Assembly: GCA_013152575.1 (NCBI GenBank)
Contig: JAADGB010000058.1
Coordinates: 1-34,484, forward strand
DNA: 34,484 nucleotides
DNA from: Thermoproteota archaeon
GTDB taxonomy: Archaea; Thermoproteota; Thermoprotei_A; Sulfolobales; Acidilobaceae
Direction of reading: 5' to 3'
A program made the translations under genes and the position numbers. The notes beneath the pieces were generated by a model. It searched no databases, was not told the DNA's origin, and saw only the letters and a list, made by a program, of their open reading frames with translations. Shown here piece by piece: positions 18,698 through 26,567 of the stretch (position 1 is the stretch's first letter; each line of letters begins with the position of its first letter).

Positions 18698-19647
18698 CCG
18701 GGTATCCCGGATATCTTCTCTCCCTTCCTAACCAGCTGGTTTAGAATCAATGTTTCAACGAGGATCTTGGAGGCCAGTATACTTGTTACACCTGAGGGAT
18801 CATATGGTGGTGTGACCTCGACTAGATCAACACCTACTAATCTCTCATCAGTCGCCAATCCATAGAGGACGAGTAGTAGCTCGTGTGGTGTAAGGCCAAC
18901 GGCTTCGGGGTTGGCTACTCCAGGAGCGTATGCTGGATCGATAGCGTCCATGTCTATGGATACATAGATGTGCTCGCAGGAGCTGAGTCTCCTACGGATC
19001 GAGGCTAGTAGGTTCAATGGACCTATCCTCTTCAGGCCAATGCTTGTCTCATAGTGTATCTCCTTCTTCATCTTTGCATAGTCTAATTCAGCCTTCTCCC
19101 AAGCCCTCACCCCTACATAGTATACAATGCTGGGGTTGAACCTCTCCATTATACGCCTCATAACGGTAGCGTGGCTCATCTTGAGCCCCAAATACTCCTC
19201 TCGCAGATCGAAGTGCGCGTCAAACACGACTAGGCATGGCTTTTTACCTGACTTCACGAGCCCCTCGATTATACCGTATAGGATAAGGTGCTCCCCACCG
19301 ATAACGACGGGTATCCTGTTCTCCTCCACTATCTCTTCGATAACGGTTGACAGCCTTTGGAGCGTCGCTTTGGGGTCCCCATGGATTACAGCTAGATCCC
19401 CTATATCCTCCAGTTCTACATCGTAGAGGTATGCCTCATCAACGAAGACACTATTCCACTCTATATTATACGTGGCCCTCCTAATCTCGAGAGGCGCGAA
19501 CCTCTGGCCGGGCCTGTAGGATGAAGTAGAGTCGAAGGGGACGCCTAGAATCGTGTATTGCGGTTTAGCAGGCCTCCTCTCGGGGCCGAAGTGGCACTCT
19601 GCCCTGCTAGTGTATAATTCACGCATGCTCAATGAACCGTGCACCAC
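18694..19647 (-). CDS. speB: Agmatinase / ureohydrolase family
   Basis: PVVIGGEHLILYG, VVFDAHFDLREEYLG, YVSIDMDAIDPAYAPGVANPE metal-binding motifs all present. Confidence 0.93.
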   Translation of the reverse strand: MVHGSLSMRELYTSRAECHFGPERRPAKPQYTILGVPFDSTSSYRPGQRFAPLEIRRATYNIEWNSVFVDEAYLYDVELEDIGDLAVIHGDPKATLQRLSTVIEEIVEENRIPVVIGGEHLILYGIIEGLVKSGKKPCLVVFDAHFDLREEYLGLKMSHATVMRRIMERFNPSIVYYVGVRAWEKAELDYAKMKKEIHYETSIGLKRIGPLNLLASIRRRLSSCEHIYVSIDMDAIDPAYAPGVANPEAVGLTPHELLLVLYGLATDERLVGVDLVEVTPPYDPSGVTSILASKILVETLILNQLVRKGEKISGIPG

Positions 19648-19726
19648 GATAACTGTAGTTTGTAATCGTATAAATTGGAGGGTTTATCGCAGAGAATGAA
19701 ACTGGGAGCGGTAAAGGTGTAATAGA

Positions 19727-21499
19727 TTGGCGGAGCAGGACCTATACAATAAGATAATGGAACTGGCTAAGCGGAGGGGCTTCTTCTGGCCCTCCTACGA
19801 GATATACGGGGGAGTAGCAGGATTCTATGACTTCGGCCCCTACGGCGTTCTCCTGAAAAAGAGGATTATAGAGAAATGGAGGAAGTACATCGTCGAAAAC
19901 CACAGCAATTACGTAGTCGAGATAGAGACGCCTATCATAGGGCCATCAAAGGTATACGAGGCAAGCGGACACGTAGCAAGCTTCACCGACCCGATAGTTA
20001 CATGCACAAAGTGTGGGAGAAAGTTCAGGGCAGATCACCTCATAGAGGACAAGCTGGACATAGACGCCGAAGGCCTATCACCGGAGGAGATGACGAAGCT
20101 GATCAAGGAGCACAACATAAGGTGTCCCGTATGCGGAGGAGTGCTAGGGGAAGTCAAGCTATTCAACCTACTATTCCCTACACAGATAGGCCCCTATGAG
20201 GGCAACAAGGGATACCTTAGACCAGAACTAGCCCAGGGAATGTTCGTAGCCTTCAAACGAGTACTAGAGGTCATGAGGGGCAAGTTACCGCTTGGAATCG
20301 CCCAGATAGGCAGGGTTGGGCGGAACGAGATAAGCCCGCGGCAGGCAATGATGCGTCTACGCGAGTTCACCATTATGGAGATGGAGTACTTCATAGACCC
20401 CGAGGACCCCGATGGGAGCTGCCCATTCTATAGTAAGGTGGAGGATGAGGTACTGAGGATCAGAACCTATGAAATGAAGGTCAGGAACGAGCCGCCGAAG
20501 GAGTTCACCGTTAAAGAGGCGGTAGAGTCTGGCGTGATAATCCATAAGTGCCTAGCCTACTGGATGGTAGTGGCGAAGAAGTTCCTAAACAGCCTGGGTG
20601 TACCGGATGAGAACATGTTCTTCGACGAGAAGGGACCCCACGAGAGAGCCCACTACTCATCCCAGACATTCGACCAGATGGTGAAAGTATCAAGGTGGGG
20701 ATGGATCGAGGTCGCAGGCCACAGCTACAGAGGGGACTATGACTTATCAAGACACATGGAGTATAGCGGTGTAGACCTAACAGTCTTCAAACCATACGAG
20801 AAACCCATAAAGGTGAAGGTAAAGAAGGCCTTCATCGACAAGGCCTACGTAGGTAGGCGATTCAAGTCGGAGGCCAAGAAGATCCTCATGGAGGCCGCGA
20901 AGATACCCGAAGAGAAGCTGATAGAAGCGGCTGAGAGGGGAACAGGCATCACTATAGCTGGGTACGAGATCCCAGCGGAGGCCATAAAGGTAGTGGAGAG
21001 GGAGGTGAAGGTCACTGGTAGGAAGTTTATTCCACACGTCGTCGAGCCATCATTCGGAACCGACAGAATAGTCTACGTTGCGTTCGAATACTCGTATAGA
21101 GAGAAGGCTGGTAGAACAATACTCAGCCTACCACGCGACGTAGCCCCAGTGCAGGCAGGCGTTGTGCCATTAGTTGAGAAGGAGGAAGCCTTAAGGGAAA
21201 AGGCGATCGAACTCTATAACTTACTGGTTGATAACGGGTTCTACGTGATTTACGATGATACGGGCAGCATTGGGAGACGCTATGCCAGGATGGATGAAAT
21301 AGGGGTCCCAGCAGTCTTCACAATAGACTACCAGACGCTCGAGGACGGTACAGTGACGATGAGGGACCGCGATACGTGGAAGCAGGTAAGGCTGCCATTC
21401 AATGAGGCTCCAAATGCCCTAAGAAGGTTCTTATACGATGGAGTTGACATCCATGAACTGGGAACACCCGTAACAGTAGAGGGTGATGGAGAAGGCTAG
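19727..21499 (+). CDS. glyS: Glycyl-tRNA synthetase (class II, alpha2 type)
   Basis: FFWPSYEIYGGVAGFYDFGPYG, RPELAQGMFVAFKR, FGTDRIVYVAFEYSY. Confidence 0.97.
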   Translation: MAEQDLYNKIMELAKRRGFFWPSYEIYGGVAGFYDFGPYGVLLKKRIIEKWRKYIVENHSNYVVEIETPIIGPSKVYEASGHVASFTDPIVTCTKCGRKFRADHLIEDKLDIDAEGLSPEEMTKLIKEHNIRCPVCGGVLGEVKLFNLLFPTQIGPYEGNKGYLRPELAQGMFVAFKRVLEVMRGKLPLGIAQIGRVGRNEISPRQAMMRLREFTIMEMEYFIDPEDPDGSCPFYSKVEDEVLRIRTYEMKVRNEPPKEFTVKEAVESGVIIHKCLAYWMVVAKKFLNSLGVPDENMFFDEKGPHERAHYSSQTFDQMVKVSRWGWIEVAGHSYRGDYDLSRHMEYSGVDLTVFKPYEKPIKVKVKKAFIDKAYVGRRFKSEAKKILMEAAKIPEEKLIEAAERGTGITIAGYEIPAEAIKVVEREVKVTGRKFIPHVVEPSFGTDRIVYVAFEYSYREKAGRTILSLPRDVAPVQAGVVPLVEKEEALREKAIELYNLLVDNGFYVIYDDTGSIGRRYARMDEIGVPAVFTIDYQTLEDGTVTMRDRDTWKQVRLPFNEAPNALRRFLYDGVDIHELGTPVTVEGDGEG

Positions 21500-21959
21500 A
21501 TTCCCGCTTAGGGTGAGTATGCGTATGAGGATAGAGGAGAAGGTACCAGGCGAGAAAATCGAGGACGCCGAGATGGTTGAAGAGGCCCAGCCCGAGAGAC
21601 CCAAGGGCTCACTCAAAGACATACTCGCAGTCATACCCCCAGCATCGAGCTTGAAGGTCAAGGAGAAGAGGCTCAGGGAGAAGAGAATCAGGCTGAAGTA
21701 CGACGACTCACTCGCTCCAGAAAAAGCTAAGCTGAACCCGAAGCTCGCGAGCATGCTAGGCATAACAGAGAAGCTAGAGATAGTAGTAGCTGGCAGGCAC
21801 AGATTCGCCTTCCTCGCCGTGCTAGACGAGGAGGTAGATGAAAACCACGTACACGTCAACCCAGAACTCATGGAGGAGCACGGAATAGCCGACGAAAGCA
21901 TCGCGACGGTCAGAGCCTACAGGGGTACCGAGAAGCTCGGCGTAAGACTCAACGTATAA
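21483..21959 (+). CDS. Conserved hypothetical protein; charged N-terminus plus possible double-psi/AbrB-like beta domain
   Basis: Overlaps glyS 3' end; LNPKLASMLGITEKLEIVVAGRHRFAFLAVLDEEVDENHVHVNPELMEEHGI. Confidence 0.7.
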   Translation: MMEKARFPLRVSMRMRIEEKVPGEKIEDAEMVEEAQPERPKGSLKDILAVIPPASSLKVKEKRLREKRIRLKYDDSLAPEKAKLNPKLASMLGITEKLEIVVAGRHRFAFLAVLDEEVDENHVHVNPELMEEHGIADESIATVRAYRGTEKLGVRLNV

Positions 21960-22004
21960 CACCCCTAGTTCAACCCTTAATCCTTCTATACTGGGGAAGA
22001 ATGT

Positions 22005-22409
22005 TTGCCGGGAAAAGCCGATGTTATGGCCGAGCTGCTGTACATGAAGCTAGAGGAGCATCTGCGAGCTATCGAGACTATTGAAAAGCTAGTAAAGTCA
22101 ATGAGTCCAGCAGACCTAGGCGGCAGCGAACAACTAGAAGAGCTACGAGACGCAGTAGCTAGATTGAGGAGTCTTAGGAAGGCGATGATAACTGATGCCG
22201 AACGCATCATATCATCGATACGTGGTGGTGAGATATCGGTTGGAGCCGAGACCCCTCTCTACGCCTTAGCCAGATACTATGCCGAGGCAGCCTATCATAC
22301 CGAGATGAGGTTACTCAAGAAGCTAGGCATATACTCAACAGACTCTGATATGGAGGATGTCGTAAGGTTAAGATCCCTGTTCCAGGAGATTCTTCGGAGT
22401 CTAGAATAG
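22005..22409 (+). CDS. Hypothetical helical protein, 134 aa
   Basis: Clean ORF with TTG start; heptad-like LEELRDAVARLRSLRKAMITDAERIISSI. Confidence 0.6.
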   Translation: MPGKADVMAELLYMKLEEHLRAIETIEKLVKSMSPADLGGSEQLEELRDAVARLRSLRKAMITDAERIISSIRGGEISVGAETPLYALARYYAEAAYHTEMRLLKKLGIYSTDSDMEDVVRLRSLFQEILRSLE

Positions 22410-22479
22410 GTGCTGTTTTAATCCTTTATAACCCGGATACATCCACGGTTCAAAATGTCAGACTGATCGGTGTGCTAGC

Positions 22480-23199
22480 ATGTATGCGGGCTCTGGTAAC
22501 ATCAGCAGAGAAGTAGTGATTGAGCACTTAGTAAACATAGCCCGCGAGCTGGAGTCAATAATAGTGGCTATAAACAACACCTTTGACTCCAGCTCGCTGC
22601 CCCGCGCCGAGGTAGTCGATAAACTCTTCCGCCAAGACCTGGTAATGTCGAAGGATAGGATAGAGAAGAGCATAGCTCAACTCCTACTCTACATAGCCTC
22701 TGGTAGGATAGAATTAGTCGATTCAAAGGAGCTAATCCTGAGGGTGACAGAGGGTTACAGGGACATTGTAACCAAGCTCGAGGCATTCATTCACAGGATA
22801 AAGCTGGCTAAGAGGGCTGGAATAGAGTTCGACGATAAGATATTCAAGAAGATGAAGGAGATGCTGAATCACATAGTTGAGGCAAGCGGCCACATAACAA
22901 CTCTAGCGAGGCTATCTGGAAGAGCACTGGGCAACCATGACGTTGCAAGAATGATGGAGACTAGGAACGATAAGGTCCAAGAGATCGAGAGGTTAGTAGA
23001 CGACCTATACAGGGAAGTACTCGACACACTAATCGACACGGCTAACGACTTCAAGACCTACATACTAATCAGGGATGCAATAAGCACGTTAGAAGATACC
23101 ATGGACCTGCTATCCAAGCTATCACTAAACTACTTCATACTGGGAGTTGGCATGGCAACCAGCGCCGCTGGAGGCGGCGGTACAGCCTATGAAATGTAA
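22480..23199 (+). CDS. PhoU-like / DUF47 family protein
   Basis: All-helical 239 aa; RNDKVQEIERLVDDLYREVLDTLID...IRDAISTLEDTMDLLSKL, resembling the conserved C-terminal E/D motif of PhoU-like proteins. Confidence 0.65.
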   Translation: MYAGSGNISREVVIEHLVNIARELESIIVAINNTFDSSSLPRAEVVDKLFRQDLVMSKDRIEKSIAQLLLYIASGRIELVDSKELILRVTEGYRDIVTKLEAFIHRIKLAKRAGIEFDDKIFKKMKEMLNHIVEASGHITTLARLSGRALGNHDVARMMETRNDKVQEIERLVDDLYREVLDTLIDTANDFKTYILIRDAISTLEDTMDLLSKLSLNYFILGVGMATSAAGGGGTAYEM

Positions 23200-23740
23200 G
23201 GCTAAGGCGCGGCTCTACGGGACAACGGTAGTAGTCGAATCTATAGACGATTCTAGATGCCTCTACCAACAAGGATTCTACGGTCATCCTCTAGGCGTGG
23301 AGAAGCCTAAAGACGCCTCCTTCAACTCGCAACTACGACTTTCGCCTACTGAAGCACTCTACCTCCTCGAGCAGGGAGTAATTACTGTGGTGGATGAGGA
23401 AGGTAATCCAGTCGAGTTCAAAGAACTATGGACTAGGCTAAGCAGCCAATACAAGGACCTTAAAGTAGAGTATCCCGTATACAAGGCTCTTAGACAGTCC
23501 GGCTTAGTGGTTAGGAGCGGCCTCAAGTTCGGAGCCGACTTCACCGTTTATAGGCTGGGGCCGGGGCTGGAGCATGCCCCCTACATTGTCCACGTAGTTG
23601 CCTATGACGAGGAGTTGGAGCCCACCGATATAGTTAGGGCTGGTAGGCTGAGCCATAGTGTTAGGAAAGCATTTATTCTTGCATCCGTAGAGCCTAATGG
23701 GAATCCTAGTTACTTAATCTTTAAATGGCTCTTACCATGA
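23189..23740 (+). CDS. endA: tRNA-splicing endonuclease catalytic subunit (EndA)
   Basis: YKALRQSGLVVRSGLKFGADFTVYRLGPGLEHAPYIVHV...RAGRLSHSVRKAFILA; candidate catalytic Tyr (FTVY), His (LEHAP) and Lys (SVRK) present; start re-assigned to ATG 23189. Confidence 0.93.
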   Translation: MKCKAKARLYGTTVVVESIDDSRCLYQQGFYGHPLGVEKPKDASFNSQLRLSPTEALYLLEQGVITVVDEEGNPVEFKELWTRLSSQYKDLKVEYPVYKALRQSGLVVRSGLKFGADFTVYRLGPGLEHAPYIVHVVAYDEELEPTDIVRAGRLSHSVRKAFILASVEPNGNPSYLIFKWLLP

Positions 23741-23787
23741 CTATATAGAGGGAAGCGATTTCGTCGAAGAAAAAACATCGAGGATGT

Positions 23788-24171
23788 TTGAGGGGTATAG
23801 ATGTGTCAACATATAATCCCCGAGAACCCAGGCGGAGGCCCCACGAGTGGCGACGCTCACCCGAGAAAAGACAGTTGCGGCCAAGACCGATAGGAGACAG
23901 ATGCAACCCTCTTTGCCCATTCTTCAGGTGCCAGAAGAGGGCGCTCAGGATTGTAACTGAGCAATACAAGGGGAGGCCGATAAAGGTCGCGATGTGCGCG
24001 TGGATAGGAGACAAGTGCATCGGAGCATCCTGTCGATTCGCCTTCTGCGAGAAGAGAGCGATGTTACCGGATGGCCGGTGTGCTCTCGCCGTGAAGGCCA
24101 AGAGAGGCAAGGAGTTCGAAGAAGAACTGATGGAGATGGAGAAGGAGTTCGGATTCGACGAGGGCTTCTAG
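23788..24171 (+). CDS. Hypothetical 8-cysteine, basic, probable metal-binding protein
   Basis: [10 protein letters not shown]...[18 protein letters not shown]...DGRC; probable start at TTG 23788 or GTG 23803. Confidence 0.72.
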   Translation: MRGIDVSTYNPREPRRRPHEWRRSPEKRQLRPRPIGDRCNPLCPFFRCQKRALRIVTEQYKGRPIKVAMCAWIGDKCIGASCRFAFCEKRAMLPDGRCALAVKAKRGKEFEEELMEMEKEFGFDEGF

Positions 24172-24761
24172 ACTCCACTCCATCTCTTGTAAAGACTATT
24201 CTCGATACCCAATGCATCCAATACCTTACCCGCTAAGAACCTTGTAATATCGTCAATTGTCTTCGGCTTATGGTAGTAGGCTACACATAACGGAACAATT
24301 ATGGCACCCGCTTTTGCTAGTTTCACGAGGTTCTCCAACTCGATAACGCCCATTGGAGTCTCTCTGGGTGCGACTACTAGCCTACGTCCTAGCCTTAGAA
24401 TGGATAATGCAGCCCTCACTACCAGGTTATCAGAGTATCCGCCTGCTATACCTGCTACGGTCTTCATACTAGCCGGTACTACTGCCATGGCGTCGGGCTG
24501 GTTGCTACTGCTAGCGAGTGGCGAAGAGAAGTCGTCATCGCTATACACTGGCCCGAACTCGCTAAGCCGTCTCCTAAGCTCTTCGGCCTCTATTCCCTCC
24601 TCGTATCTGGCAACCGCGTAGGCTCCTCTTGACACGATAATTCCCTTTATTTCAACGCCAGCTCCACTCAGCGCCCTCACTACCTCTACTCCTATTCTAA
24701 CCCCTGATGCTCCTGTTATTGCGATTGCAACACTATTCACTCCTCGAGGATCCCTCGGCAT
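24168..24761 (-). CDS. ubiX: Flavin prenyltransferase UbiX/Pad1
   Basis: [67 protein letters not shown]. Confidence 0.95.
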   Translation of the reverse strand: MPRDPRGVNSVAIAITGASGVRIGVEVVRALSGAGVEIKGIIVSRGAYAVARYEEGIEAEELRRRLSEFGPVYSDDDFSSPLASSSNQPDAMAVVPASMKTVAGIAGGYSDNLVVRAALSILRLGRRLVVAPRETPMGVIELENLVKLAKAGAIIVPLCVAYYHKPKTIDDITRFLAGKVLDALGIENSLYKRWSGV

Positions 24762-25306
24762 TCTTCTCCAGCTCCCAGAGCCTCTTCTACACCCTTAACC
24801 ATATCGTTAAAGGCCTTAGATCCATATGCAATGAAGTATACACGTGACAGACTCCCTGGCTTGTGGCTGGCAACCACTCGGGCCATTTCGCGGGCAACGT
24901 CCTCGACTGAGAGGCCTCCGACACCCGCGCCCATGGCTGGTAGAGCTATTGATTCTATCCCGAGTCTCTCCGCCTCTTCCAGTGAGGCTCTGGTAGCCTT
25001 CACCGCGTTCTCAAGCGGGATCCTCATGGCAGGCCTCTCCATTGTAGGGGCGTGTATAACGTACTTGGCTGGTAGCCTGCCAGCTCCAGTTGCTATAGCT
25101 TTACCCACTGGTACTGGTGCATGCTTCACGGCCTCCTCTTCGATCTCCTTGCCTCCAGCTTTCTTGATAGCGCCTGCTACTCCTCCACCCATTATCAGTA
25201 GGCTATTGGCGGCGTTCACGATAGCATCGACCTTAGCCTTTGTTATATCACCCTCTTCGACGATAAGGGTCATACCGTTATCCAGCCTCCAACACATGGC
25301 CATCAC
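24737..25306 (-). CDS. Macro-domain protein (ADP-ribose-binding/processing)
   Basis: [64 protein letters not shown]. Confidence 0.95.
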   Translation of the reverse strand: MMAMCWRLDNGMTLIVEEGDITKAKVDAIVNAANSLLIMGGGVAGAIKKAGGKEIEEEAVKHAPVPVGKAIATGAGRLPAKYVIHAPTMERPAMRIPLENAVKATRASLEEAERLGIESIALPAMGAGVGGLSVEDVAREMARVVASHKPGSLSRVYFIAYGSKAFNDMVKGVEEALGAGEECRGILEE

Positions 25307-26118
25307 AATACACCCTCCGCCAACTCTTTTAGAATGGGGATCTCTTCGATTTTCTCCTTATCAAGTATACTCCATATTATTCCACTAGGTTTATTCCTTC
25401 TCTCATTGACCTTGATTAGCCTCGTGGGCGTGGCGATGTAATCCACGGGGACATCATGTGGATCCTGAGGTAGCCGCGAGTTGAACACTTGCAAGTCATG
25501 TACAGCGGTTGCGACGGGCGTGTTATCCTCTACTAGGCCTAGTTCTCCGAGAATCCCCCACTCTAGGTCTCCGTATCCGTGTCCCTTACCGAGCCTGTCC
25601 CCACGAGTGCTCACGGCAACGCTTCCCTCGACTATGAAGTCTACCCTCTCGATCCAAGCCGTTAGTGCGTCGATGGTTTTCAGGGGCTTGCCGTACCGGA
25701 ATGCTCCCTTAATGGTTGAGGCCTCCTTGTAACTACGTCCCGGTATGGTCGAGGGGTCGAGAAGTAGGAAACCGTTTCTGATTCGGGGGGTTGGCATGAG
25801 TAGTATCTTGCCCTCAACGAGGGCCGCGTACCGAATAGCCCTTTGAGGGGAGTCTGGGTTTATCTTCACAACTCTAGCCCTCTTCCATTCTGGGAGCTGT
25901 GTTATCCTCTTACACGCCTGCTCGGCACCCTCAAAATTAGGTATTCTGTGCTCTATGGGAAAGGGTGGGCGTGCAACATTAGCCTCCCTAAGCCTCCTGT
26001 AGACTAGGAGGCGTACCTCTTCCTTACTCATGCTGCTCAGATCCATAACCCCCACACCACTAATGATGGCGTGGCGGCTCCAATGGTCCGTGAAATACTC
26101 ATCCCTACGCGTGGTCAT
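25303..26118 (-). CDS. 5-formyltetrahydrofolate cyclo-ligase family protein
   Basis: SMSKEEVRLLVYRRLREANVARPPFP...GDRLGKGHGYGDLEWGILGELGLVEDNTPVATAVHDLQV, matching the archaeal FTHF-cycloligase-like family. Confidence 0.85.
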   Translation of the reverse strand: MTTRRDEYFTDHWSRHAIISGVGVMDLSSMSKEEVRLLVYRRLREANVARPPFPIEHRIPNFEGAEQACKRITQLPEWKRARVVKINPDSPQRAIRYAALVEGKILLMPTPRIRNGFLLLDPSTIPGRSYKEASTIKGAFRYGKPLKTIDALTAWIERVDFIVEGSVAVSTRGDRLGKGHGYGDLEWGILGELGLVEDNTPVATAVHDLQVFNSRLPQDPHDVPVDYIATPTRLIKVNERRNKPSGIIWSILDKEKIEEIPILKELAEGVL

Positions 26119-26183
26119 TAAACCCAGCGGACGTCATCGCCGCCGTCAATTGTTATCTCCCCTAACCCCTAATAGTTTTCACC

Positions 26184-26567
26184 GTGAGGGACCCTGGGGA
26201 GATGATGGAAAAGTATCCATGGCTACTGCCTATAATATGGGTATTAGAGAGGGGAGCCTCCTGCGACCCTGTCGTTGTAGCTGAGGAACTCGGTATTCCC
26301 ACGCGTCTAGCGAGGACTCTCGTGTATAAGGCTCGAAGGCTAGGATTATGTGAGTCAAAACCGGATGTATGCATAGCTAGGTCTGGTAGGTCGTTCTATG
26401 GGGTCATGGGGTCCCTTGTGTTTGTCGCCCGTTTGAGGAATAGGCGGGTTACTGGCTACGTGTTTAAGATAGGCTATGATTACGAGGGTGTTAAAAAGAG
26501 GATATTGATGGAGGCGCTTGAATATTTGAAAGGGTCTTGTTTAGCTGGAGAGGAACCTGGTTCTTAG
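26184..26567 (+). CDS. Small winged-helix-like protein
   Basis: PVVVAEELGIPTRLARTLVYKARRLGLCE HTH-like segment. Confidence 0.6.
   Translation: MRDPGEMMEKYPWLLPIIWVLERGASCDPVVVAEELGIPTRLARTLVYKARRLGLCESKPDVCIARSGRSFYGVMGSLVFVARLRNRRVTGYVFKIGYDYEGVKKRILMEALEYLKGSCLAGEEPGS

Noticed and set aside
19649-19673. Imperfect palindrome CGATAAC...GTAATCG between agmatinase and glyS
   Set aside because: Mismatch in arms and AT-rich promoter region; weaker than the other inverted repeats.
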